Of a stretch of DNA of 64,000 bases, positions 16,253 to 25,139 are shown piece after piece. This stretch comes from RGIG1995 sp045652425 (lineage in GTDB: Bacteria; Bacillota; Clostridia; Oscillospirales; CAG-272). The stretch covers positions 62,001 to 126,000 of the forward strand of contig JAZRUG010000032.1 of NCBI GenBank assembly GCA_045652425.1, given 5' to 3'. How positions within the stretch are numbered: the stretch's first letter is position 1; every line of letters begins with the position of its first letter. Position numbers and translations under genes: made by a program. The notes under the pieces are model-generated. The model saw only the letters and a program-made list of their open reading frames with translations, was not told where the DNA came from and did no database searches.

Positions 16253-18124
16253 TTCTTCTAATAATTCATAGAGTTCAAGTAATCTTGCTTCAAGTTCTTC
16301 TTTCTTTTCCCACAGTTCAGCAGATTTAACGTAATCCGTAGCACATTCTTCGATGAGTTTTTCTAAATCTACAAGCTGCTGTTCTATGTTCTCTGCCTCT
16401 TGTTTCGCTTGTTGTATCTTTCTTTCACGTTTTCTTGTTTCTGCAAGTTCTTTTTTGTTCTGAAGATAACTTTCTTTTGAACCTGTCTGAACCACTGTTT
16501 TGTTTTCAGAATCGGAAAGCGTTTGTCTATTCCTTTTATATTGACAAAATTGCTCGTATGTGCCTATAAAATCAGCTACTGTCCTATTTTCAAAATCTAT
16601 TATTCTGTTTGCAAGTTTTGAAAGAAAATATCTATCGTGAGATACTGCAATAATCGTACCATCAAACTCTATAAGCGCATTTTCAAGTGCTTCTCTTGAA
16701 TTAATATCAAGGTGGTTCGTTGGTTCGTCAAGTATAAGAAGATTCATTCTCGACAAAATCAATTTACATAAAGTTAGCCTTGCCTTTTCGCCACCGCTTA
16801 ACTTTGATACGGTTTTAGATATATCATCGCCTTTAAACAGAAATAACGCGAGAGCATTTCTTACTTCGGTTTGGGTTAAATTGGGGTATGAGTTCCACAA
16901 CTCATCAAGAACAGTATTGTCTTCATTAAGTTCTTGATTTTCCTGGTCATAATATCCCACCTTAACGTTATAACCGTATTCCATAACCCCAGTATCAGCA
17001 CGAAGTTTTTCTGCAAGAATCTTTATAAGCGTGGATTTTCCGCATCCATTCTGACCGGTTATAAATACGTGCTCTCTCTTGTGGATCTCAAACGATACGT
17101 CACTAAATAGTTTTAAATCGCCAAATGACTTTGACAACCCTTTTGCTTTCAAAACATCGCTACCACTTTCGGATGCCGTGTTAAAACGCAACCTTATGCT
17201 TTCAGGTAAGCTATCAGGCCGCTCCACCCTCTCCATCTTGTCAAGAAGCTTTTGTCTGCTTTCAGCCGCAATTATATTACGCTCACGGTTCCAACGTCTT
17301 TGTTGCTCTATATAGCTCTCAATACGCGCAATTTCTCTTTGTTGATTTTTATAATGTCTTTCTTGAATCTCCCTGTCGGTCTTCTTTTGCTCAACGTATT
17401 GCGTATAATTCCCATTATAAATATGACTTTTTCCATTTTCAATTTCAAGAATCTTCGTTACGGTTCTATCGAGAAAATATCGGTCATGGGAGATTATCAA
17501 AACCGTCTTCTTATAAGTACGCAAAAAATCTTCAAGCCATTCAACAGAATATGTATCAAGATGGTTTGTTGGCTCATCAAGAAGCATAATATCGGGTTCA
17601 CGTAAAATAAGCCTTACCATAGCAAGTCGAGTTTTTTGTCCGCCGCTTAACTTCGAAATACGTGTATCCCACATAGACTCGTCAAATCCCATATATTTTA
17701 ACGTGCCTTTTACTCTACCGCGAAATTCGTATCCACCATCTTTGGTAAAACGTTCGTGTAAAGAAGCATATCTATCAGCAAGTGAATTGTTGCCATTTTC
17801 TATTTCTCTGCGCAAAAATTCAAGCTCTTTTTCGGTTTCAAGCAGCTGCGCTTTTGCAAGCATAGTTTCCCCAAGAACAGTTCCGCTTTCTTCAAAAGCA
17901 TTTTCCTGCGCCAATACACCTAAAGTTTTGTCTTTTGCTATAAATACATTTCCTTCAGTTTGAGTATACTCACCCGAAATTATGCGAAAAAGAGTCGTTT
18001 TCCCCGCACCGTTAACGCCGACAATTCCTAATCTTTCTCCCTCGTTAAGCGCAAAAGAAACTTTTTTTATAATTTCCTCATCGCCAAAAGCCATATTGAT
18101 ATTTTCACAAGATATACTTATCAT
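16250..18124 (-). CDS. ABC-F family ATPase
   Basis: Soluble twin-ABC protein of 624 residues without membrane segments, as in the ABC-F family (translation factors acting at the ribosomal E site). First cassette: GVNGAGKTTLF, signature LSGGQKTRLAMVRLIL, LLDEPTNHLD. A linker of basic helices follows (about 235-290, with QQRRWNRERN). Second cassette: GQNGCGKSTLI, LSGGEKARLTLCKLIL, LILDEPTNHLD. A C-terminal coiled coil (about 540-624) ends the protein, as in the Uup/YdiF-like subgroup. Whether it gives antibiotic protection, as some ABC-F members do, cannot be told from sequence. It follows the zinc-ribbon gene after a terminator-like hairpin and has GGAGACG before its start. Confidence 0.88.
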   Translation of the reverse strand: MISISCENINMAFGDEEIIKKVSFALNEGERLGIVGVNGAGKTTLFRIISGEYTQTEGNVFIAKDKTLGVLAQENAFEESGTVLGETMLAKAQLLETEKELEFLRREIENGNNSLADRYASLHERFTKDGGYEFRGRVKGTLKYMGFDESMWDTRISKLSGGQKTRLAMVRLILREPDIMLLDEPTNHLDTYSVEWLEDFLRTYKKTVLIISHDRYFLDRTVTKILEIENGKSHIYNGNYTQYVEQKKTDREIQERHYKNQQREIARIESYIEQQRRWNRERNIIAAESRQKLLDKMERVERPDSLPESIRLRFNTASESGSDVLKAKGLSKSFGDLKLFSDVSFEIHKREHVFITGQNGCGKSTLIKILAEKLRADTGVMEYGYNVKVGYYDQENQELNEDNTVLDELWNSYPNLTQTEVRNALALFLFKGDDISKTVSKLSGGEKARLTLCKLILSRMNLLILDEPTNHLDINSREALENALIEFDGTIIAVSHDRYFLSKLANRIIDFENRTVADFIGTYEQFCQYKRNRQTLSDSENKTVVQTGSKESYLQNKKELAETRKRERKIQQAKQEAENIEQQLVDLEKLIEECATDYVKSAELWEKKEELEARLLELYELLEE

Positions 18125-18137
18125 ACTTCGTCTCCGT

Positions 18138-18174
18138 AAAAAAAGAGCTTAATCAGAACGTAAGCCCTTTTTTT
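18138..18174 (-). terminator. Terminator after the zinc-ribbon gene
   Basis: Imperfect stem with AGAGCTTA / TAAGCCCT arms and long flanking A and T runs. It stands between the zinc-ribbon gene stop and the ABC-F ribosome binding site; partial readthrough into the ABC-F gene is likely since no strong separate promoter for it was seen. Confidence 0.6.
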
Positions 18175-18183
18175 CGTAATATT

Positions 18184-18591
18184 TTATTCTTCTGATGCCA
18201 CTTCGGTTACTTCTTCTGCTTCTTCTTGTTCGGCCTCAAACGCCTCGCCGCATTTGGGGCAGTAAAGCATTTCTTTCGTTAACTTTTCTCCGCATTTTTG
18301 GCAAACCTTTGTATTATTAATAACGTTTGTCTGTGTATTGAGTCTTTCAATCTCTGTGATAGATTTTTCAATCTTATCATAAGCCAAAGCTATTTTTTTG
18401 TCGTCATACTCGGAATTTTTCATTTGGTTGTAATAAAGTTCACCCATTTCCTTGTATGCATCTTCTAATTTTGCCTTTTCGCGCATCAAGTTATACTTAA
18501 CCTTTGCAAGTTCAGATAGTCTTCCTGTTTCCTTTGCTGTATAATTTGCAGCATCAGATACTTTTTTATATACGTCATCCCAAAAATCCAT
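18184..18591 (-). CDS. Zinc-ribbon coiled-coil protein
   Basis: 135 residues. N-terminal part (about 1-90) is a long charged helix (YNLMREKAKLEDAYKEMGEL and so on), likely coiled coil. A zinc ribbon follows with two CxxC pairs (VCQKCGEKL and LYCPKCGEAFE), then an acidic tail. It resembles the small zinc-ribbon proteins common in Clostridia, whose function is unknown; it may be an assembly or protein-interaction factor. Start at 18591 is chosen because an AAGGAGA site stands 6 bases upstream, unlike the earlier ATG at 18609 which overlaps that site. A perfect promoter lies directly upstream. Confidence 0.7.
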   Translation of the reverse strand: MDFWDDVYKKVSDAANYTAKETGRLSELAKVKYNLMREKAKLEDAYKEMGELYYNQMKNSEYDDKKIALAYDKIEKSITEIERLNTQTNVINNTKVCQKCGEKLTKEMLYCPKCGEAFEAEQEEAEEVTEVASEE

Positions 18592-18623
18592 AGTATGTCT
18601 CCTTTTCATATATTTCTTATATT

Positions 18624-18652
18624 ATTATAACAATTTTTTCTGTTACTGTCAA
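18624..18652 (-). promoter_or_regulatory. Consensus promoter for the zinc-ribbon gene
   Basis: On the minus strand TTGACA (18652-18647), 17 bases and TATAAT (18629-18624), all matching consensus. It stands a few bases after the stop codon of the GyrB-like gene, so the zinc-ribbon gene has independent strong transcription. Confidence 0.85.
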
Positions 18653-18655
18653 CAA

Positions 18656-20644
18656 TTAAATATCAGCCTCTGCTAAATATTCGTTTCCGTGAATAGTAAT
18701 AAATCTCTTTCTTTCAGCAAGATTATCGCCCAACAGTGTCTCAAATATTCTTTCGGTCTCTTCTTCATTTGCAGGTTCAACCTTAATAAGTCTTCTTGTA
18801 GCCGGGTTCATAGTTGTCTGCCACATCATATCAGGCTGGTTTTCACCAAGTCCCTTCGATCTCTGTAATGTGTATTTCGACTTACCTAAACTCTTTATTA
18901 TTTCAAGTTTTTCAACTTCATTGTAAGCAAAATAAATCTCGTCTCCGCAAGTTATCTCAAACAAAGGAGATTCAGCTATATATACTCTTCCCTCTCTGAT
19001 AAGCGTTGGTAACAATCTATAAAACATCGTAAGAATAAGCGTTCTTATCTGGAAACCGTCTTCATCGGCATCGGTACAGATTATAATCTTCGACCAATTG
19101 AGTGAATCAAGGTCAAACGGAACGATATCGCCCTTAACCTTGGTATTAATCTCAACACCGCAACCGATAACCTTTAATAAATCTATAATAATATCATTTT
19201 TAAATATCTTATCATAAGTACTCTTCAAACAGTTAAGAGTCTTACCCCTGACAGGGATAATCGCTTGATATTCGGCGTTTCTACCCAACTTACAAGAACC
19301 CATAGCAGAATCACCCTCTACTATATAAAGCTCACGCTTCGTACCGTCCTTTGTTCTGCAGTCTACGTATTTTTCAACGCGGTTTGCTACATCCATAGTG
19401 CCCGTAAGCTTCTTCTTTAAGTTGAGTCTTGTCTTTTCTGCATTCTCACGACTTCTCTTATTAACAAGTACCTGATTCGCAAATCTTTCGGCTTCAATAG
19501 GTTTTTCCTTGAAATAAACTTCAAGATTACGCTTAAGAAATGCAGTCATACTATCAGCAATAAACGGGTTATTTATTGCCTTTTTAGTTTGGTTTGCATA
19601 CGAAGTTTGAGTGGAAAAGCTGTTCGAAACCAAAACCAAACAGTCTTCAATGTCATTAAAACTTATTTTCGATTCATTTTTGAGATATTTGCCCGAATTC
19701 TTCAAGAATTTATCAACTTCATACAAGAATGCATTTTTTACAGCTTTATCGGGAGAACCGCCGTGTTCAAGAAAACTTGAGTTGTGATAATATTCTATAG
19801 CCTTGTTAGTATTAGATGCACAGAAAATAACCTCTGCCTTTAAATCGTAATCGTCTTTGTCCTCTCTGTCTCTTCCTCTGTCTTCATAGCTCCAGAGAAC
19901 AGGTTGTGTTAACGGATTTTCTCCTGCAAGTTCAACGACGTAATCGGATATTCCGTTTTCGTAAACAAACTCAAACGTTTCAAACTTGCCGTTTTCGTTC
20001 TCGTATTTTAGTTCAAATTTAATACCTGCATTAACAACCGACTGTTTTCTCAACATCTCGGTGAAGAAATCAAGCGGAATATTTATATCAGTAAAAACTT
20101 CAAGGTCGGGCTTCCATTTAACTATAGTACCGTGCTTCTTGTCCTTCTTCTCTATTTCTCTTACGGTAAATTTACCGCTGGGTTTACCCTTTTTAAAGTT
20201 CATTTCTGAAACTTCATTTCCTTTGAATGAACGAACTTTCATATACTCGGAAGAATACTGTGTTGCACAAGCGCCAAGACCGTTTGTACCCAAAGAGTAT
20301 TTATACGCGCCGTCGGCGTTGTTAAGATATTTACCGCCAGAATACAAATCGTTGTAAACCAAATCCCAGTTGTATCTCTTCTCTTTTTCATTATATCCAA
20401 GCGGAACGCCTCTTCCAAAGTCCTCTATTTCAATCGAATGGTCAGCAAAAACAGTAATAATAATCTTATCGCCGTATCCCTCTCTCGCCTCATCGACAGA
20501 GTTTGACAATATTTCAAATACGGAATGCTCACAGCCCTCAAGTCCGTCAGAACCAAAAATAACCGCCGGTTTCAGTCTTACACGGTCAGCCCCCTTCAAA
20601 CTTGATATACTGTTATCATCATAAACCACTTTCTTTTCTGCCAT
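18656..20644 (-). CDS. Type IIA topoisomerase B subunit (GyrB/ParE-like), divergent
   Basis: 662 residues. GHKL ATPase features are visible: FEILSNSVDEAREG (Glu-Asn), ITVFADHSIEIEDFGRGVP, LYSGGKYLNN and SLGTNGLGACATQYSSEYM. A transducer region follows, then the TOPRIM domain: YIVEGDSAMGSCKLGRN (catalytic Glu), IICTDADEDGFQIRTL (Asp-x-Asp) and QRSKGLGENQP. The EGDSA block departs from the usual EGDSAGGSAKQGRD, and the DADVDGSHIRTL block is changed, so it is a divergent paralogue, not obviously the housekeeping gyrase. No GyrA/ParC-type partner is next to it: downstream is the zinc-ribbon gene, upstream a divergent phosphatase. A related pair exists in other Clostridia as a topoisomerase IV-like system, so a partner elsewhere is plausible. 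Start is preceded by GGAGG. Confidence 0.82.
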   Translation of the reverse strand: MAEKKVVYDDNSISSLKGADRVRLKPAVIFGSDGLEGCEHSVFEILSNSVDEAREGYGDKIIITVFADHSIEIEDFGRGVPLGYNEKEKRYNWDLVYNDLYSGGKYLNNADGAYKYSLGTNGLGACATQYSSEYMKVRSFKGNEVSEMNFKKGKPSGKFTVREIEKKDKKHGTIVKWKPDLEVFTDINIPLDFFTEMLRKQSVVNAGIKFELKYENENGKFETFEFVYENGISDYVVELAGENPLTQPVLWSYEDRGRDREDKDDYDLKAEVIFCASNTNKAIEYYHNSSFLEHGGSPDKAVKNAFLYEVDKFLKNSGKYLKNESKISFNDIEDCLVLVSNSFSTQTSYANQTKKAINNPFIADSMTAFLKRNLEVYFKEKPIEAERFANQVLVNKRSRENAEKTRLNLKKKLTGTMDVANRVEKYVDCRTKDGTKRELYIVEGDSAMGSCKLGRNAEYQAIIPVRGKTLNCLKSTYDKIFKNDIIIDLLKVIGCGVEINTKVKGDIVPFDLDSLNWSKIIICTDADEDGFQIRTLILTMFYRLLPTLIREGRVYIAESPLFEITCGDEIYFAYNEVEKLEIIKSLGKSKYTLQRSKGLGENQPDMMWQTTMNPATRRLIKVEPANEEETERIFETLLGDNLAERKRFITIHGNEYLAEADI

Positions 20645-20654
20645 TTATAACCTC

Positions 20655-20677
20655 CGATTCGCTTTTTATGAGCGAAT
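20655..20677 (-). promoter_or_regulatory. Hairpin just upstream of the GyrB-like ribosome binding site
   Basis: On the minus strand ATTCGCT, a 7-base loop and AGCGAAT form a 7-bp stem directly before the GGAGG of the topoisomerase gene. It may modulate ribosome loading; no known riboswitch is recognised. Confidence 0.45.
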
Positions 20678-20698
20678 TTCAAACAATCTTATTAAAAT

Positions 20699-20762
20699 AT
20701 TATATTATTTTTTCGATATTTTGTCAAGACCTACTTGTTTTAGATAATTCGTATGATATAAT
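20699..20762. promoter_or_regulatory. Overlapping divergent promoters for the GyrB-like gene and the phosphatase operon
   Basis: Minus strand: TTGACA (20727-20722), 17 bases, TATAAT (20704-20699), all consensus, for the topoisomerase gene. Plus strand: TTGTTT (20735-20740), 16 bases, TATAAT (20757-20762), for the phosphatase gene 34 bases further. The -35 boxes are 7 bases apart back to back. Confidence 0.8.
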
Positions 20763-20795
20763 ATGTATAGCTTTACGCTCGAAAGGACAGACAAA

Positions 20796-21563
20796 ATGTT
20801 AAAGACAATGATCAAAGTCGTCAAAGATGCATCACAAATAATGCTTGACGCGCAAAATATTACAGACAACACCATAAAAAAAGGCGACAGAAATTTTGTA
20901 ACCCTCTACGATACAAAAGTTCAAAAATACATTCAGGATACTATGAATGGTATATATCCTGAAATTAGTTTTTTGGGTGAAGAAGAATCCGCGGATTGTA
21001 ACCCCTATGAAGGATACTGCTTTATATGCGACCCTATCGACGGTACAGCTAATTTCAGACGCTCGTACAAGCACAGTGCTATTTCCCTCGCTCTTGCAAA
21101 AGACGGTGAAATCATTTGCGGTGTAGTTATAAATCCCTATTCAAAGGAAATTTTTTACGCCTCTAAAGGCAAAGGCGCATTTTTAAACGACACAATGATA
21201 AGTGTATCGGATGCATGTCTTAAAGATTCATTCGTAAGCTTTGGTACAGCCCCCTATTATCCTGACCTTATCGACAAAACAATGAGAATGATTGCAAAAA
21301 TTATGCCTGACTGCGAAGACATACGAAGAACAGGCAGCGCGGCTTTAGACTTGTGTTATCTCGCTTGCGGAAGACACGATATGTTCTTCGAGCTTAATCT
21401 CTTCCCTTGGGATTACGCCGCCGCAAGTATTATTATTGAAGAAGCGGGTGGCATTATAACTGACAGAAACGGTAACAAACCGCCTCTTCACAAACGAACT
21501 GAAATCTATGCGGGTAACAAAAAGGTATATAAAGAGTTTTTTGACAGAAACTACTTTATATGA
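20796..21563 (+). CDS. Inositol monophosphatase family protein
   Basis: 255 residues. Lithium-sensitive, Mg-dependent phosphatase fold: FLGEEES, CDPIDGTANFRRS (the metal-binding DPIDGT motif) and FPWDYAAASIIIEEAGG (WDxAA motif) are all present. Substrate could be inositol phosphate, fructose-1,6-bisphosphate or 3'-phosphoadenosine phosphate; the sequence does not choose. Start at 20796 follows GAAAGGAC by 10 bases; the earlier in-frame ATG at 20763 overlaps the promoter -10. It is the first gene of a three-gene unit, with ATGA overlap into the next. Confidence 0.9.
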   Translation: MLKTMIKVVKDASQIMLDAQNITDNTIKKGDRNFVTLYDTKVQKYIQDTMNGIYPEISFLGEEESADCNPYEGYCFICDPIDGTANFRRSYKHSAISLALAKDGEIICGVVINPYSKEIFYASKGKGAFLNDTMISVSDACLKDSFVSFGTAPYYPDLIDKTMRMIAKIMPDCEDIRRTGSAALDLCYLACGRHDMFFELNLFPWDYAAASIIIEEAGGIITDRNGNKPPLHKRTEIYAGNKKVYKEFFDRNYFI

Positions 21564-22111
21564 ATACCAAAACTAACCCTTTAAAATATAAGAACTATTT
21601 ATCATATCTTTATGCTAACGCAAAGAAAACAACTTTAGCGCACAAAATAAAAAGCATCTACAGTTTTCTTAAAAAATACATTCTCGTCGGAAGAATATTC
21701 AGATATTTGCGAATATTTTTCGTCTGGATACAGACAGGCGCGTATTTTTTAATATTTTCTACCGCTTTATTTATTTTAATTCCCTTACTCTCGATTTCTG
21801 TTCTGGTCTTCTTTTTATACAGCTCGGCTCTACACAAAAAATATAACAAGTATTTTTTAAGATTGACCAAAAATAAAAACGTATGCATTTCTTTCAGCGA
21901 AAACGAAAATACAATTCCGGAAAAGTGCTCAAGTGAAGACATTTATATATATGTTATAACAAATCCATTTACACAACTGACAGAGTGTGTCAGAAAAATT
22001 AATTCAAACACCTTTTATATAAGTATGAGTTATTTTTATTCTATGAAAAAGCATATACTTGATAAAAACAAAACAAACGTTGTTTATAGTCAAGATGAGG
22101 TGATTTTTTGA
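21560..22111 (+). CDS. Small predicted membrane protein, unknown family
   Basis: 183 residues, not recognised as a known family. Basic N-terminus, then two hydrophobic segments at about 46-63 and 65-88 (the second is FSTALFILIPLLSISVLVFF), followed by a polar C-terminal domain with a beta/alpha look (KNVCISFSENEN, DIYIYVITNPFTQL, NTFYISMSYF). It starts inside the stop of the phosphatase gene and ends 4 bases into the next start, so it is tightly locked between the phosphatase and the glycoside-hydrolase-like lipoprotein. That placement suggests a role in the envelope with these two, but no function can be given. Confidence 0.7.
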   Translation: MNTKTNPLKYKNYLSYLYANAKKTTLAHKIKSIYSFLKKYILVGRIFRYLRIFFVWIQTGAYFLIFSTALFILIPLLSISVLVFFLYSSALHKKYNKYFLRLTKNKNVCISFSENENTIPEKCSSEDIYIYVITNPFTQLTECVRKINSNTFYISMSYFYSMKKHILDKNKTNVVYSQDEVIF

Positions 22112-23400
22112 AAAAATTATTAGTTATCCTTTGTTTATCATTCGTTATTTTCTCTATTACGTCATGCAAAAACAACAGTACACAAAAAAACAACGAAATA
22201 GATACTTTACCTCGAGACACCACCTCGGATATGGGGGACAAACCTGTCAATGAAATTATGAACTACAAAAATATTAAAGCTATGTGGCTTTCACAATTCG
22301 ACTTGCAAAGCATTTATACAGACTCTGGAAAGCAAAGAAACCAAACGGATTTTCAAGTGCGAATAATCCAAGTACTCGAAAATGTAAAACAAAACGGATT
22401 TAACACTGTTTTTCTGCAGGTACGACCTAATGCAGACAGCTTCTACCCATCTCAACATTATCCGCCGTCAAAATACGTAACGGGAAGTTATTCCATTAAT
22501 TTCAACTATGACGCTATAAAAATAACAGTTGAAGAAGCTCATAAAATAGGGCTTTCAATACATGCGTGGATAAACCCGTTAAGAGCGATGTCAGCCGATG
22601 AAATACCCGAAGTTAATGAAACCTTTTTGATTAAAAAATGGTATAAAACCAAGAGTCCTTTTTTAGTTTTGTTCAACGGAAAATATTATCTAAATCCCGC
22701 ATACGCTGAAACAAGGCAGCTTATCATTGACGGAGTAAAAGAATTAATCAATAATTATACTTTTGACGGCGTACACATGGATGACTATTTTTATCCTACG
22801 ACATCTGAAAGCTTTGACCTTGCTTCATATACAGATTACAAGTCCCAAGGCGGCATTTTAGACCTGAAAGAATACAGATATTCTAATTTAAATAAGCTCG
22901 TTTCGGGCATATATTCGGCTGTGAAAGAAAGAAATAATAATCTTCTCTTTGGCATAAGTCCCGAAGGTAATATGTCGAACGCCACCAACAATGCATACGC
23001 CGATGTATATACATGGTGTTCCGAAAAAGGTTATATTGACTATATCTGCCCACAAGTTTATTTTGGTTTAAAGCACGAAACTCACCCATTTGACCAAACT
23101 GTCGAAAAATGGAAAAATATTATAAAAAACAACGACGTAAAACTTATAATCGGTATGACCTTTGGAAAAGCTCTCTCAAAAACAGATAAGTGGGCAGGAA
23201 GCGGTAAAGACGAATGGAAAAACGATACCGATATAATGAAAAAATGCCTTGATTACACAAAAAATGTCGATAAATGTATAGGGGTGTCGGTATTTTGTTA
23301 CCAATATTATTATGAGCCCTTAACCAACACAGAAATACAAGAAACAAAAAACGAAAGAAATAGTTTTACATTTTCTTTAAAAGAGATTCAATGGAATTAA
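22108..23400 (+). CDS. GHL10-type glycoside hydrolase-like lipoprotein
   Basis: 430 residues with a lipoprotein signal: KKLLVILCLSFVIFSITSC, Cys at residue 20 as the lipidated residue, then a Ser/Thr-rich linker. The body has the YngK/DUF187 (GHL10) features: MWLSQFDLQSIY, FNTVFLQVRPNADSFYPSQ, LSIHAWINPLRA, GVHMDDYFYPT and FGISPEGN, an (alpha/beta)8 barrel with acidic residues in the active site. Family members act on wall-associated or extracellular glycans, but substrate is not established. The start is TTG at 22108 preceded by AGGTGA; it overlaps the upstream stop. It is transcribed with the phosphatase; a new promoter follows for the HAD gene. Confidence 0.85.
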   Translation: MKKLLVILCLSFVIFSITSCKNNSTQKNNEIDTLPRDTTSDMGDKPVNEIMNYKNIKAMWLSQFDLQSIYTDSGKQRNQTDFQVRIIQVLENVKQNGFNTVFLQVRPNADSFYPSQHYPPSKYVTGSYSINFNYDAIKITVEEAHKIGLSIHAWINPLRAMSADEIPEVNETFLIKKWYKTKSPFLVLFNGKYYLNPAYAETRQLIIDGVKELINNYTFDGVHMDDYFYPTTSESFDLASYTDYKSQGGILDLKEYRYSNLNKLVSGIYSAVKERNNNLLFGISPEGNMSNATNNAYADVYTWCSEKGYIDYICPQVYFGLKHETHPFDQTVEKWKNIIKNNDVKLIIGMTFGKALSKTDKWAGSGKDEWKNDTDIMKKCLDYTKNVDKCIGVSVFCYQYYYEPLTNTEIQETKNERNSFTFSLKEIQWN

Positions 23401-23408
23401 AAAAACTA

Positions 23409-23437
23409 TTGAAAGATAGCTGAAAATATGATATAAT
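23409..23437 (+). promoter_or_regulatory. Promoter for the HAD-thyA-dfrA unit
   Basis: TTGAAA, 17 bases and TATAAT at 23432-23437, 50 bases before the HAD gene start and just after the stop of the lipoprotein gene. No terminator is seen between, so some readthrough is possible. Confidence 0.82.
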
Positions 23438-23486
23438 ATATCCATAAATATACAAAAAAGACTATTATTAAAAGAAAGAGTACATA

Positions 23487-24263
23487 ATGGAAAAATTAAG
23501 ACAAAAAAAAGGATTTATATGTGATATGGACGGTGTTATCTATCACGGTAACAACCTTCTCCCCGGAGCAAAAGAATTTGTTAAATGGCTTAACGACAAT
23601 AACAAAAACTTCTTATTTTTAACCAATGCAAGTAACAGAACACCAGAAGAATTAAGACAAAAACTTCTTCGAATGGGACTTGACGTTGATGCATCTCATT
23701 TTTATACAAGCGCACTTGCAACTGCAAAATTTTTACAGATTCAAAAACCTAACTGTTCAGCTTTTGTAATTGGCGATGCCGGTCTTTACAACGCACTTCA
23801 CGATGCGGGTATTACAATGAATGATATTGATCCCGATTACGTTATAATCGGTGAAACAGCGCAATACAACTACGAAAACATCACCAGGGCTATGCGTCTT
23901 GTTAACAACGGCGCAAAGCTTATTGGTACTAATACAGATTTAACAGGTCCTTCCGAAACAGGTCCTATTCCCGCCTGTCGCGCACTTGTAGCACCTATCG
24001 AAAGAACGACGGGTAAACAAGCATATTACGTGGGTAAACCTAATCCCCTTATGATGAGAACAGGACTCCGTATACTAGGCGTACACTCTGAAGATACCGC
24101 AATGATAGGCGACAGAATGGACACCGATATTATCGCAGGAATAGAAAGCGGTCTTGACCCCATACTTGTTTTAACGGGGGTTACCAACCTTTCTAATATT
24201 AATCAGTATCCTTACAGACCAAGACTTATTATAAATTCAATCGGCGATATTGCCGCAGAATAA
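23487..24263 (+). CDS. HAD-IIA family phosphatase (NagD-like)
   Basis: 258 residues. Haloacid dehalogenase fold of subclass IIA: CDMDGVIYHGNNLLPGA (nucleophile Asp in DxD), LFLTNASNR (motif II Thr/Asn), a C2 cap region of about 120 residues, KPNPLMMRTGL (motif III Lys) and MIGDRMDTDIIAG (motif IV acidic pair). Members dephosphorylate nucleotides or sugar phosphates such as UMP, GMP or NagD substrates. It is 15 bases before thyA in the same transcript, which suggests a nucleotide-related role, an inference from placement. The N-terminus starts at MEKLRQKKGFICD, with a GAAAGAG site ahead. Confidence 0.88.
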   Translation: MEKLRQKKGFICDMDGVIYHGNNLLPGAKEFVKWLNDNNKNFLFLTNASNRTPEELRQKLLRMGLDVDASHFYTSALATAKFLQIQKPNCSAFVIGDAGLYNALHDAGITMNDIDPDYVIIGETAQYNYENITRAMRLVNNGAKLIGTNTDLTGPSETGPIPACRALVAPIERTTGKQAYYVGKPNPLMMRTGLRILGVHSEDTAMIGDRMDTDIIAGIESGLDPILVLTGVTNLSNINQYPYRPRLIINSIGDIAAE

Positions 24264-24278
24264 AAGGAGATTACCAAA

Positions 24279-25109
24279 ATGAGTTCAGCTGATATTGCTT
24301 TTATAAACACCTGTAAAGATATACTCGAAAATGGTTCTTGGGTAAAAGACGAGAAAGTAAGACCTCATTGGGAAGACGGAGAACCTGCATATACGATTAA
24401 AAAATTCGGTGTTGTAAACCGCTATGATCTTTCAAAAGACTTCCCTCTTATAACTCTTCGTCCTATTTCTCTTAAAGCTGCAATTGACGAAATTCTTTGG
24501 ATTTGGCAAAAGAAATCAAATAATATAAATGACCTTAATTCACACATTTGGGACAGCTGGGCTGACGAAAACGGTTCTATTGGTAAAGCATACGGTTATC
24601 AAATGGGCGTTAAACATAAATACCGCGAGGGTGAATTTGATATGGTCGACAGAGTTCTCTACGACCTCAAGAATAACCCCTGCAGCCGCCGTATAATGAC
24701 AAACCTCTATACCTTTGCAGATTTGCACGAAATGGCATTATACCCCTGTGCTTACAGCATGACGTTCAACGTAACAGACGGAAAACTCTGCGCTATACTT
24801 AATCAACGTTCACAGGATATGCTCGCCGCAAACGCGTGGAACGTTGCACAGTATGCCGCACTCGTTATGATGTTCGCGCAGGTTTCGGGCCTTGAAGCAG
24901 GTGAGCTCGTTCACGTTATTGCGGATGCTCATATCTACGACAGACATATTCCAATTGTTGAAGAACTTATTAAACGCGAAGTATATCCAGCCCCCGAAGT
25001 AATCCTAGACAAATCAATTACAAACTTCTATGACTTCACTCCCGAAAGCTTCACCGTAAACAATTACGTTCACGGTGAAAAAGTGGGAAGATTCCCTGTC
25101 GCTATTTAA
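24279..25109 (+). CDS. thyA: Thymidylate synthase ThyA
   Basis: Converts dUMP to dTMP using methylene-tetrahydrofolate as donor and reductant, yielding dihydrofolate. 276 residues. The catalytic Cys lies in MALYPCAYSMTFNV; downstream are NQRSQDMLAANAWNVAQY (dUMP-binding Arg/Asp/Asn block) and HVIADAHIYDRH. The IWQKKSNNINDLNSHIWDSW segment and the lack of the usual PPCH motif resemble the Bacillus/phage phi3T-type ThyA rather than the enterobacterial type. It stands between the HAD gene and dfrA, forming a dTMP/folate cassette: dihydrofolate made here is reduced by the next gene product. Ribosome site AAGGAG at 12 bases upstream. Confidence 0.95.
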   Translation: MSSADIAFINTCKDILENGSWVKDEKVRPHWEDGEPAYTIKKFGVVNRYDLSKDFPLITLRPISLKAAIDEILWIWQKKSNNINDLNSHIWDSWADENGSIGKAYGYQMGVKHKYREGEFDMVDRVLYDLKNNPCSRRIMTNLYTFADLHEMALYPCAYSMTFNVTDGKLCAILNQRSQDMLAANAWNVAQYAALVMMFAQVSGLEAGELVHVIADAHIYDRHIPIVEELIKREVYPAPEVILDKSITNFYDFTPESFTVNNYVHGEKVGRFPVAI

Positions 25110-25139
25110 AACAGGATTTTGAAAGGAATTGATTAATTT

